DNA of 64,000 nucleotides from JAAYAY01 sp964563135 (GTDB taxonomy: Bacteria > Planctomycetota > Planctomycetia > Pirellulales > Thermoguttaceae), in assembly GCA_964563135.1 (NCBI GenBank), contig CAZLWV010000004.1, forward strand, positions 43,308 through 107,307, written 5' to 3'. The position numbers were made by a program, and so were the translations under genes. Positions 1 to 8,535 of this stretch are shown here, piece after piece. A model generated the notes under the pieces. That model did no database searches and had not been told where the DNA came from. It saw nothing but the letters and a program-made list of their open reading frames with translations. How positions within the stretch are numbered: the stretch's first letter is position 1; the number at the start of each line of letters is the position of its first letter.

Positions 1-2787
1 CTGTTGTCGTTTGTCGAGAGCGAGACGCCCGACGACCGGACGGTGGCTCGTTCCATTCGCCTCGTGATCGCCGACACGCGGACCGGCGCGCGGCTAGCTT
101 GGGACGGGATACCGGACCCGGCCGACCCGGACAAGGTCACCGACGAGGTGGTCCACCGGGTTGGGCAGACGTTACGCCGCTATCCGAACGGAGTCGAGGA
201 GATTGTCGGCGTGAGCCGCTTCCTGTCGCGCTGTCTGACGCATGCCTACGACGGCTACCAGACAGGCTGCGCCGAACTGGTTTCCCAAGTGCTCCTGCAA
301 CGGCCGGGAGTCGCCGTGCTGGAAATCGAGGAAGCCCGGGCAATCGGCGACGAACTGGCGCTCGCGCCGCCTGATGAGAACGGCGCCGGCCAGTCCGCCG
401 GCAGTGGCGGGCTGAAATACCGAGTGGTGCCGGTGCTGGTCGACGGCCAGTTTACGGCCTCGCGCCAAGGGGCGCCGGGGAGCGAGACAGACCGTTTCGA
501 GCTGACGGTGACGATTCAGCGCGGCGGCCAGTCGGAAGTAGTGCGCGCCGCCGATATGGATCGCGGGCAGCTTGCAGAGTTTCTCTCGGCCACCCTGCCG
601 GAGAAGGTTCTTGGCGACAGGAAGAACGCCCCTAAGAACGGCGGCACGTTCAGCGCCGATGTCCAGTTTCAATGGCTGGTTGGTGAGGCCGATCGGTTTT
701 CCCGCATCGGGATGTGGGAGCACGCCTGCGGGCTGCGCGAAGCGGCGCTGCTGCTGCGTCCCGGCGAGGCGGACCTCCGCTTCCAGTTGATCGACGCCTA
801 TCACCGCCGGATGATGTGTATGCTCCCGGTTCCCCGCCGCTTCGAAGACCTGCCGCCGGAGGAAGTCATCCGCGAGCAGTTCCGAGAGAGGACCCGGCTC
901 TACCCATTCACTCTGGCCCATCTGGAATACATCGTCCGCAACCGGCTGGTTTCCGCGGAGGATTTCCTGCGGCGGTGCCGCACCGTCCGGCCGGAGCCGG
1001 GTGGGCCGTCGCCTTCGTACTGCAGCTTCGACATCGATACGATTGCGCTCTGCATCCCGTATATGACTTTGTTCAAAGACTATCCCAATCACGCCAGGTT
1101 GGACGCCTGGCGCAGCTACAAGAAGGTCGGAGACGAGGAGATCAAACGTTGTTTTCCAATGCAGTGCGAATTCGTGACCTACGTCTTTCCGCTGATCCGC
1201 AAGTTGCCCACGAAGTACAGCGAGCGGAGATTGGAGTGGCACCTGAGTCTGGTATTTCCTCCTTCGATGGACGAGTCGCAAAGACCGGACGGAGGCGCCT
1301 ACTCGGCAGAGATTCGAGACGGCGTCCGGGAGAAGGCGAAGCTTGGACGGCAGCCCTGGCCGCCGGGCTTTCTGCCGGCGCCGCGCGGCGGGGCCGCAGC
1401 CCCAGCAGCACCGGAGCCGCCGCGGCCGGGGTTCGGCCCGTCGGCCGCGATTCCAGAGCCTTCGCGGGCAGCCGCGCCGGATGTACTTGCGGGAATCCGG
1501 GCGCGGGTGGAAGAGCAAAGAAGACTCCGGCCGCCGAAGGTGCAGGTCGAGCAGTGGCCAAAGTACGAACGCACTATGCCACTGCCGCTGACGATAAAAA
1601 CGCTCGATGGCCAGATGCGGGCGGTCGAAGACGATTGGGGGCAACTGCACGAGCGCTGGGGGGCCGCCTATTACTGGCCGACGACAGTCCGGCACTATCC
1701 GATCACCAACTGGCGCGCTTGCACGCCCGCGCTCGACGTGCTCTGGAGCGACTGGGCGGTTCTCGTCATGCGCACCAGGGACGTGGCGGAAGAGATCGTC
1801 TCCCGCAACGACGCCATTTTTCTCGACGTGCTCTGGGACGGCCGCGATTTCTGGGTCGTTACGAAAAATACGGGTGTCTGGGTCGTGGCAGCATCGGGGG
1901 AGATCCTGCGCACGATCGGCGCGGACCAGGGGCTGCCCCCGTACGATCAGGGCGAGGTGCTCCATCCGGTCGCCGAAGGAAAGGCGTTGATGGCCGGTTC
2001 GTTCGGCGAGAACCGCCGCGGCTGGTGCGCGATGATCGATACGACCAGGGAGCGGCCGGTCGAGATTCTCCATGAAGCGACGACGGTCTTTTCGGCCACG
2101 AGCTCGCCGGACGACAGCCGATTCTCCTATGCGTTTCGCCCGACGTTCATCCACCAGTATCGATCCGCCGGTGAGGCCCCGGATTACTATATCGTCGGGC
2201 GCGACATCCCTTTCGGGCCGCTGCTGGTCGACTGCCGAACGCTCGAAGTTTCGGAGATGCCGGTGCATCGGGGCTCGGAGCGGTCGCAGTACGAAGACAA
2301 TCGCAGACGCTACTTCAATCCTCAAAAACACTGCAACCGGTATTCGCGCGACTTCCTGTTGTTCAGCGAGGGGGGAACGATGGTGATCCCGTCGAGCAGC
2401 GACCACTTGTTCAAACCGCTTTCACTGATTGAGCCTCCCGCGGATGTCTGGCGGCCTGGCGTCACGGTCTGGCCGTCGCCGCTGGATCCGAGTGCCGCCG
2501 CCAGACCGGTAACCCGCAACAGGCACCGGAACGAACAGGCCAGCCACGTCATCCTGCCCGTCGGCAAGTGGCTTTNNNNNNNNNNCCTCCCCGGCTTGAT
2601 GGTCTGGCATCGGCTCGACCGGGAGACCTTTCATGAACAAGTGGTACATGCAAAGGGCCGGTTGGGAAGCTCCATGTTCAGGCCGATTCTGCGTACGTCG
2701 TCTCATTACGGGATTGTGGTGACCGAGGAAACCACCAATTTCATGTGTCGCCCCTTCAGCCAGATCAAGATCCACGAAGGCCCGTGA
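1..2787 (+). CDS. CsgG-like/propeller protein, 5'-truncated
   Basis: The frame is open to the left edge, so the true start and probably a signal peptide are missing. Residues about 30-125 resemble the CsgG fold used in outer-membrane and surface assembly proteins: a stretch reading like 'multiple sequence of short-lived activity, LLQRPGVAVLEIEEARAI' ends in the family's usual ranking of a named factor. A TPR-like helical stretch follows at about 225-275, then a Pro/Ala-rich linker at about 455-500, and a beta-rich C-terminal half with repeated aromatic/Gly patterns that suggests a propeller. Ten N at 2576-2585 lie inside the frame, so the last 65 residues are joined only by assumption. It is convergent with glnD, 27 bp away. 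Function is not known; the CsgG match is by eye and moderate. Confidence 0.5.
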   Translation: MLSFVESETPDDRTVARSIRLVIADTRTGARLAWDGIPDPADPDKVTDEVVHRVGQTLRRYPNGVEEIVGVSRFLSRCLTHAYDGYQTGCAELVSQVLLQRPGVAVLEIEEARAIGDELALAPPDENGAGQSAGSGGLKYRVVPVLVDGQFTASRQGAPGSETDRFELTVTIQRGGQSEVVRAADMDRGQLAEFLSATLPEKVLGDRKNAPKNGGTFSADVQFQWLVGEADRFSRIGMWEHACGLREAALLLRPGEADLRFQLIDAYHRRMMCMLPVPRRFEDLPPEEVIREQFRERTRLYPFTLAHLEYIVRNRLVSAEDFLRRCRTVRPEPGGPSPSYCSFDIDTIALCIPYMTLFKDYPNHARLDAWRSYKKVGDEEIKRCFPMQCEFVTYVFPLIRKLPTKYSERRLEWHLSLVFPPSMDESQRPDGGAYSAEIRDGVREKAKLGRQPWPPGFLPAPRGGAAAPAAPEPPRPGFGPSAAIPEPSRAAAPDVLAGIRARVEEQRRLRPPKVQVEQWPKYERTMPLPLTIKTLDGQMRAVEDDWGQLHERWGAAYYWPTTVRHYPITNWRACTPALDVLWSDWAVLVMRTRDVAEEIVSRNDAIFLDVLWDGRDFWVVTKNTGVWVVAASGEILRTIGADQGLPPYDQGEVLHPVAEGKALMAGSFGENRRGWCAMIDTTRERPVEILHEATTVFSATSSPDDSRFSYAFRPTFIHQYRSAGEAPDYYIVGRDIPFGPLLVDCRTLEVSEMPVHRGSERSQYEDNRRRYFNPQKHCNRYSRDFLLFSEGGTMVIPSSSDHLFKPLSLIEPPADVWRPGVTVWPSPLDPSAAARPVTRNRHRNEQASHVILPVGKWLXXXXLPGLMVWHRLDRETFHEQVVHAKGRLGSSMFRPILRTSSHYGIVVTEETTNFMCRPFSQIKIHEGP
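2576..2585. other. Assembly gap (10 N)
   Basis: Ten consecutive N interrupt the first gene. A fixed ten-base gap is a common scaffolding convention, so the real distance is unknown and the apparent continuation of the reading frame may be accidental. Confidence 0.98.
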
Positions 2788-2814
2788 AGCAAGAACGCAC
2801 CCAGGCCAGCCTTC

Positions 2815-5420
2815 TCAGCGCGGCGCCAGCGAGAGGATCACGTTCAGCAGGCGGGTGCGGATCTGCTGGATGCGGGTATCGGTCTGGATCTTCTTGCCGC
2901 CTGCGTCGGTCACGTAGAAGACGTCGACGACCTGGTCCAGATAGGTGCCGATCTTGGCCCTGCCCACCTGCAATCCCATGTCGAACAGCGAACTGGCGAT
3001 TGCGTACAGAAGCCCCGGCTGGTCGACGGCAAAGATGTCCAGGATCGTGAACCGCTCGCTCGAGGCGTTGTCCACCTCGATCCGGGTCTTGGCAATCTGC
3101 ATCTTCGGCTGCCCCGACGCGCCGATCTTCCATGTTCTGCGAAACGACGGGGTCCAGCCGGCCTGGTCCTGGAGCGACCGGACCAGGGCGAGGCGAATCT
3201 CTTCGAACCGTTCCGGAGGGGGCTGGCCGGCGAAGTCGGGGTCGACGACGAGAAACCGGTCCAGGACGAGGTCGTCGGCGAGGGTGTTGATTTCGGCCGA
3301 GAGAATCTGCAGACCTTTGGACGAAATCGCCCCGGTCAGGCGATGGAAGATGCCGGGAGCGACGTCTTCGTGCGTGGCCACGGTGAGCCGGATCGTGCCG
3401 GTCTCCTTCTGGTAGGCGGTCAGAACGTCGACATTCTTCGCCTCCAGCCCGCTCAGCAGCGCCAGATCGGCCACGGTCTGGGCGATCGTGGCTTCGGCGA
3501 GAAGGGCAGGGGGGAGGGCCTCGACGATCGGCACAAGATCGTCGCTTCCGAGAGGAGTTGGCGGATCTCGTTACGGCGCGCACCCACCTGGTCCGCCTCT
3601 TCGTGTCCCCCGTCCCCGGCCAGGTGCCGGAGCACCCGGCGATAGAGGTCGGTGAGCACATCCTCCTTCCAGGTATCCCAGACCCCCGGGCCCACGGCGC
3701 CCAGGTCGGCGGCCGTCATCACGTAGAGCATCCCCAGCCGCTCCGCCGATCCCACGTCGACGGCGAAGCGAACCAGCAGCTCCTCATCGGTCGTGTCGCG
3801 GCGGAAGGCCAGGTGATTCATCGCCAGGTGGTTGGCAACCAGAAACACCACCGTCTCGGCGTCTTCGGGCGTCAGGGCCAGGAGACGGGCGTTCTCGGCG
3901 GCCATCCGGGCACCCACTTCGGCGTGGTCGTCGGCGTAGCCTTTCCCCAGGTCGTGAAGCAGCAGGGCCAGGTGCAGAACGTGCTTGCGGCGGATCTCCC
4001 GGTAGGCCTGGCCCAGGGCGCCCTGGCCCCACTGCATTTCGGTGGCCAGGTCGACGGCGCGAAAACAGTGCTCGTCGACGGTGTACTTGTGGTACTGGTT
4101 GAACTGCAGCAGGCCGCGGGCGTGGGTGTAGGCCGGAATGAAACGCTCCAGCAATCGCACCTCATGGAGCAATCGCAGCAAGTCCCCCAGGCGCCCCGGG
4201 TGGCTGATGAGGGAGAAGAAGTGCTTCATCGCCTTGGGCGACAGCTCTTCCGAATAGCGGCTCCGCCGGACGGCCTCCCATGTCTCCGGCTCGATCCGCT
4301 TGTCGTAGAGATTCGCCAGATCGACCAGTTGCATGACGGCACCCAGGTCGCGGCCGAGGCGACGTCGCCCGCGCGGGCTTGCGGCAATGAGCGTTGGCCC
4401 GACACGGAGGCCTTCGCCCACCTTGTGGCCCAACAGCACGGTCGTCCACGCGGCGCGGCGGGCCGACATGCGGGCCTTCGAGAGAAACCGCGCGACAATG
4501 TGACTGACGGCGCCGGTCTGGCGGAAGTGGTCGCGCATGAACTGCTCCACCGGCAGCATGCCGGTGGTGGCCTCGTAGCCCAGTTCGGCGGCGATCCGCA
4601 ACTGCTCGCTGCGCGAAAGCACATCGCCGGCCTTCCCCGCGTGGAAGTGCATTTCGTTGCGCAACCGCAGCAGGTACTCGGCCACCTTGGCCAGCTCGTC
4701 GTTGTCTTCCCGCGAAAGAACGCCCAGCCGGACCAGGTCCGCCGGTTCCGCATGGCCGTAGCGGATCTTCCCCACCCAGCGGAGCAGCTGCACGTCGCGC
4801 AATCCGCCGCGCGACCGCTTGACATTCGGCTCCAGCATGAACACCGTCTCGCCGTAGCGGATCCGCTCCTGGTCCCGTTCTCTTTCCGCAGCCGCCAGCA
4901 GACGCGGCGCGTGCCGCCGCAGCCTGGCGTCGAACTTGTGCCAAAATGCTTCGAACAGGGCCTCGCTGCCGCCGAGGAGCCGTGACTCGATCAGCGAGGT
5001 GCAGATCTGGGCGTCGTCGCAGGCCAGGGAGCAGGCTTCATCAACGGTCCGCAGGCTGTGACCGAGGATCAACCCGGCGTCGAAGATGTCGCGAAACAGA
5101 CGCTCCGCCAGCGGTTTGACGCCTTCGATGCCAAGCCGCGGGCACAGGACCATCAGATCCACATCGGAAAAAGGGGCTACCTCGCGACGGCCGTAACCGC
5201 CGTGGGCCACAAAGGCCAGATGGCCCGCCTGAGAGGCCTCTACTGCGGAAGACTCTGCTGCCTCGCGGATGAGCTGCCGGATGACCTCGTCGCGAAGATC
5301 GCTGGCCTTGCGGCACAACGGGCCCCCGCCAAGACCCTGGCGGTGAAGCTCCCCGAGATCCTGATAGCCGCGGGCAAGGCGGGCTCTGGCCTCGAGGATG
5401 CTGGGTCGGAGGGGAGACAT
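2815..5420 (-). CDS. glnD: PII uridylyltransferase GlnD, frameshifted
   Basis: GlnD uridylylates and deuridylylates the PII nitrogen-signalling protein in the cytoplasm. The N-terminal nucleotidyltransferase motif is clear at residues 73-92 (HGGYGRRE then FSDVDLM). The HD hydrolase motif LLLHDLGKG lies near residue 480. Two ACT domains lie in the last 239 codons, which are read in a different frame. The first frame runs from 5420 to about 3550 and then ends out of frame at 3453; the ACT frame runs on to the stop at 2815. The switch falls in the short repeat CTCCTCTCGG (3549-3557 on the plus strand) and is explained by one missing base. Joined, the protein would be about 865 residues, normal for GlnD. 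It is either a real null allele or a sequencing error; the strong conservation on both sides favours error. Confidence 0.9.
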
Positions 5421-5513
5421 GGCCTCTGGGAGCCGACTGGAGAACCCGCTACGACGGCGGCAATCTCCGCCCGCCGGAGGCTGCTGCGGTGGGGCACTTC
5501 ACGGAAGCACAAA

Positions 5514-5554
5514 GGGTGGAAGAAGGGACTCTAACCAACTGAGCTACATCCACC
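5514..5554 (-). pseudogene. tRNA remnant lacking the anticodon arm
   Basis: Read on the minus strand this begins GGTGGATGTAGCTCAGTTGG, a typical tRNA acceptor strand, TA linker and D arm (tRNA-His-like start). The D-stem GCTC pairs with GAGT. It then jumps directly to GTCCCTTCTTCCACCC, which looks like the last part of a T arm and the 3' acceptor strand; GGTGGA pairs with TCCACC. The anticodon arm and most of the T arm are absent, as if deletion occurred between the similar GAG of the D arm and of the T loop. It cannot be a functional tRNA. It lies about 90 bp upstream of glnD and could be a recombination scar. Confidence 0.5.
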
Positions 5555-5653
5555 ATAGCCGGCCAAGAATGTCACTATAGCCTCGGTCCCCTGAGAGCGT
5601 CAATAGGGGGTGTCCGGTCAGCTATTTCGTGGGGTGTCTGCGGTGAGCGCCGG

Positions 5654-6448
5654 TCAGGCGTAAGGGAAGCGGTCGTCGAGCCCGGCCGCCGACAGTTCCA
5701 CCAGGAAGCTGGAGAGTCTGGCGACGAGGACCTCCATGAGCCGACGGCCTTTCTCGGCGGTTGCGGAGTGGGGATTTCCCGCTCCGCTGTTGGTCGTCAG
5801 CAGGTGCCAGGGCCGGGTGATGGAAACCCAGCCGCGGTTGACCGCCTCGAAGCGGGTCTGCGCCATGGTGCCGTCGTCGGCCGCCAACCTGCCCTCGTCG
5901 TCGCGGAGTACCAGCTCCGGCCAGTAGGCGAGGGCCAGGGAGGTCTCGACCTCGCCCGCATGGTCGTCGCGATGTTCGAAGATCGTGTCGTAGAGGTCGG
6001 CGAAGATCGTGTACCAGTTGCAGAGAAACAACTGAACCGAGGTCTTTCCGTACATTTCCCGCAAGTAGGCCTTGAGGTCGTTGCCGCCGTGGCTGTTCAG
6101 CAGCACGACCTTGCGGATCCCGTGGCTCTCCAGCGACTGGACGAGGTCGGTGATCACGGCGCCGAGGGTTGACGGGTTCAGGTTCATGGCGAAGGGAAAC
6201 TCGCGCTGGTTGGTCTCCGTGCCGTAGGGAATCGTCGGTAGCAGGATGACCTTCGCGCCGCGCTGCCAGGCGTCGCGGCAGATGGACTCGCCGATGGCGT
6301 TGCCTTCGCGAGTGTCCATGCTGTACGGCAGGTGGAGGTTGTGCGGCTCGGTCGCGCCGAGCGGCAGCACGGCCACCTCATACTTCTGGCCCTTGACGGT
6401 TGCGTAATGGGTGAGACTGAGGTTCCAAGGGGGGGACGCGGCTGGCAT
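5654..6448 (-). CDS. Creatininase-family amidohydrolase
   Basis: Metal-dependent cyclic-amide hydrolase of the creatininase family (264 residues, normal length). The family's metal ligands are in place: Glu34 and His36 in LGATEPHN, Asp45 in YSMDT, a SHGGN motif at 117-121, and HAGEVETS at 161-168. The substrate cannot be told: relatives act on creatinine, on formylated pterin or riboflavin intermediates, or on peptides in mycofactocin maturation. No signal peptide is seen, so it is cytoplasmic. The start ATG at 6448 is preceded by AGCGAGGTGCCCC, a fair ribosome site. It is divergent from the FHA gene. Confidence 0.8.
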   Translation of the reverse strand: MPAASPPWNLSLTHYATVKGQKYEVAVLPLGATEPHNLHLPYSMDTREGNAIGESICRDAWQRGAKVILLPTIPYGTETNQREFPFAMNLNPSTLGAVITDLVQSLESHGIRKVVLLNSHGGNDLKAYLREMYGKTSVQLFLCNWYTIFADLYDTIFEHRDDHAGEVETSLALAYWPELVLRDDEGRLAADDGTMAQTRFEAVNRGWVSITRPWHLLTTNSGAGNPHSATAEKGRRLMEVLVARLSSFLVELSAAGLDDRFPYA

Positions 6449-6683
6449 GGGGCACCTCGCTGTGCGGAAGGACTAACGCGCCAGCCTACGGGCGGTCCGC
6501 GCAGACGTCAAGCGTGCCTGGAGCTGGAGAGATTCCCGCTGGCGGGTGGACTGGCTGGATTGCAGCATGTGCTGGCTTCACTTACTATAGAGAGGCGGAT
6601 GCACTTGCCTACTCCTTGGGATGGGTCGGGAGTGCTCGGCAGAGCTCATCGTTTGGGTGCGGTCGACTGCAGAGAGGAAGAAG

Positions 6684-7238
6684 ATGACTCTCGTTCTGTA
6701 TGACATGTTGCTCAACCTCAAATATCCCATTCCGGACAAGGCGATCGTTGTCTACGGAAAAGAGGGCGGCAAGGGGTGCGACATCTATGTCGGGACGAAC
6801 CGGTACGACCAGACGCGGGTGATCGACGACGAAGAGAAGATCGTCATGAATTTCGTCCTCGGCTCCATCTCCCACCAGCACTTCCTCATCGATCGGCGGC
6901 GTGTGAATGCCGCGGGCGAGGGCATGGTCGTCAAGGATCTGAGCCGCAACGGAACCTACGTGAGCCTGGAAGGCGGAGAGTTCGTCAAGGCTCAGCGGGT
7001 GGTCGACGGCAACTACGATTCGGTCCCCGGCCTGCCGATCCAGCTCGGTTCGCGAATCCGGCTCGGGAGCACGTCCGACCATCGCCTCGAGGTGATGACC
7101 GACCTGGGAGCCAGCGGCGCCATCGAGGCCTTCCTGATGGCTCGCGAAATGATGCAGGAGCAGGCGGAGGAAGAGAAGCAGAAGAAGGAGAAGGAGAAGA
7201 AGAAAAAAAAGGGCCTCTTCGGTCTGTTCGGGCGCTGA
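6684..7238 (+). CDS. FHA-domain protein with Lys-rich tail
   Basis: A forkhead-associated domain recognises phosphothreonine on partner proteins. The key FHA residues are visible around residues 58-95: GSISHQHF, then DLSRNGTYV. No transmembrane segment or signal peptide is seen. The last 25 residues are an Ala/Glu/Lys-rich helix ending in a run of lysines and GLFGLFGR; the DNA there has eight consecutive A, which could slip. I chose ATG 6684 because AGAGAGGAAGAAG is just upstream; an earlier GTG at 6621 has no ribosome site. The epimerase-like gene starts 52 bp downstream on the same strand, so the two may be co-transcribed. Confidence 0.8.
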   Translation: MTLVLYDMLLNLKYPIPDKAIVVYGKEGGKGCDIYVGTNRYDQTRVIDDEEKIVMNFVLGSISHQHFLIDRRRVNAAGEGMVVKDLSRNGTYVSLEGGEFVKAQRVVDGNYDSVPGLPIQLGSRIRLGSTSDHRLEVMTDLGASGAIEAFLMAREMMQEQAEEEKQKKEKEKKKKKGLFGLFGR

Positions 7239-7290
7239 ACGAACGCCCCCAGTCCCAGCCGTGTGGTTGCCAAACGGAGGAAGAGAACCC

Positions 7291-8223
7291 ATGACGTGCC
7301 AATCACCAAGCACCGCCTCGCGACGAGACTTTCTACGTTGGACGGCCGCTACAGCCGTGGCCGCCGGTGCCGGCGCCCTGCTTGCCCCTCCGGCGTTCTC
7401 CGCGGGTGATGCTCCCCGCAGAGTCCTCGTCGGCGCTCACCCTTGGGTCTACGCCGCCACCCAGCCCCAAAACGAGATCACGCCCATTCTCGAGCCCATC
7501 TTCGCCGACATGAAATACGCCGGGATGGACGGGATCGAACTGATGCACACCGCCCTGCGACCGGACGACGCCGTCCAACGCATCGGAGACCTCTCCCAAA
7601 GACATGCCCTTCCCGTCTTGGGGACCTCCTTCGGCGGTGACATGTGGGACCGCAACCGGCATCAGGCGGTTCTCGACGATGCCGGGCGTGTGATCACCCG
7701 CCTGGCGGCCCTCGGCGGCACCACCCTCGGCACGTCGGTCGGCTCGGCACGGCACAAGAAGACGGAAGAGGAATTGGATGCGCAGGCCGACCTGCTCCGG
7801 AAGATCATCGACCTCGCCCAGTCTTCCGGCGTCCAGCTCAACCTGCACAACCACAAGTACGAAGTCGAAAACGATCTTCACGATCTGCGCGGAACGCTCC
7901 AGCGGATCCCCGATGCCAAGCTCGGCCCTGACCTCGACTGGCTCGTCCAGGCCGGAGTCGATCCGGTCGAGTTTCTCCTGGAATTCGGCGACCGTATCGT
8001 GTTCCTCCACCTTCGCGACCAGAAACGGGACAAAACCTGGGTCGAAGCCATGGGCGAGGGCGACATGGACTACGCGTCCGTGGGCAAAGCCCTGAAGAAG
8101 ATCGACTTCCACGGGCACGCTGTCATCGAACTCGCCCATCCCCGGGATCTGAAACTCACTCGGCCCCTTCGAGAAAGCCTCAAAATCAGCCGCCAGTTCG
8201 TGCAGGATACGCTGGGTTACTGA
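7291..8223 (+). CDS. Tat-exported sugar phosphate isomerase/epimerase-like protein
   Basis: A TIM-barrel of the xylose-isomerase-like AP endonuclease 2 family (310 residues). A twin-arginine leader (SRRDFLRWTAATA) is present at residues 10-22, so it is exported folded. The barrel carries the metal-ligand pattern expected of this fold: GIELMHTALRP, QLNLHNHKYE, KLGPDLDW, then IVFLHLRDQK and AVIELAHP. Members of this family in planctomycetes often sit near oxidoreductases acting on sugars, but the substrate is unknown. Start at 7291 is set by GGAGGAAGAGAACCC immediately upstream; a GTG at 7261 in frame would give a longer N terminus without a ribosome site. It ends facing the REP-like repeats at 8261-8440. 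Confidence 0.85.
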   Translation: MTCQSPSTASRRDFLRWTAATAVAAGAGALLAPPAFSAGDAPRRVLVGAHPWVYAATQPQNEITPILEPIFADMKYAGMDGIELMHTALRPDDAVQRIGDLSQRHALPVLGTSFGGDMWDRNRHQAVLDDAGRVITRLAALGGTTLGTSVGSARHKKTEEELDAQADLLRKIIDLAQSSGVQLNLHNHKYEVENDLHDLRGTLQRIPDAKLGPDLDWLVQAGVDPVEFLLEFGDRIVFLHLRDQKRDKTWVEAMGEGDMDYASVGKALKKIDFHGHAVIELAHPRDLKLTRPLRESLKISRQFVQDTLGY

Positions 8224-8260
8224 TGGCGTCCGCGAAACGCGTCTTTGGATCGAGGAAGAG

Positions 8261-8440
8261 CGCGGGTGGCACGGCTTCTTGAAGCCGTGTGGCGCCAGCC
8301 ACAGGAGGTGTTGCTGGCAGTAACCGTCAGGAGTGGAGTGCAGGGTCCAGCCCGCGGGTGGCACGGCTTCTTGAAGCCGTGTGGCGCCAGCCACAGGAGG
8401 TGCTGCTGGCAGTGACCGTCACGAGTGGGGTGCAGGATCC
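8261..8440. repeat. REP-like tandem pair, 92-bp period
   Basis: Two copies of an 88-base unit, 8261-8348 and 8353-8440, differ at only a few bases. Each carries the inverted repeat CACGGCTTC/TT/GAAGCCGTG (for example 8269-8288) followed by a second short palindrome TGTGGCGCCAGCCACA (for example 8288-8303). The pair sits between two convergent genes, as repetitive extragenic palindromes do in other bacteria. They may fold in mRNA and act as terminators, but no T tract follows. A fragment of a REP-associated transposase lies about 5.7 kb away. Confidence 0.85.
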
Positions 8441-8535
8441 GATCCGGTAGAATTCGCCTTGCCGTGACGGAGAAGGTCGATTCCTCCGATGACGGAGATC
8501 TCGAAGACCAGGACGACAACAACGCCCGCACGCTT

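Noticed and set aside
172..2406. 744-residue reading frame on the minus strand opposite the first gene
   Set aside because: It mirrors the plus-strand coding frame, is rich in Arg/His/Pro and shows no domain; a high-GC antisense shadow.
8261..8440. Possible CRISPR array
   Set aside because: Only two copies, the copied unit is 88 bases long and spacers of four bases do not fit; it is a REP-like repeat.
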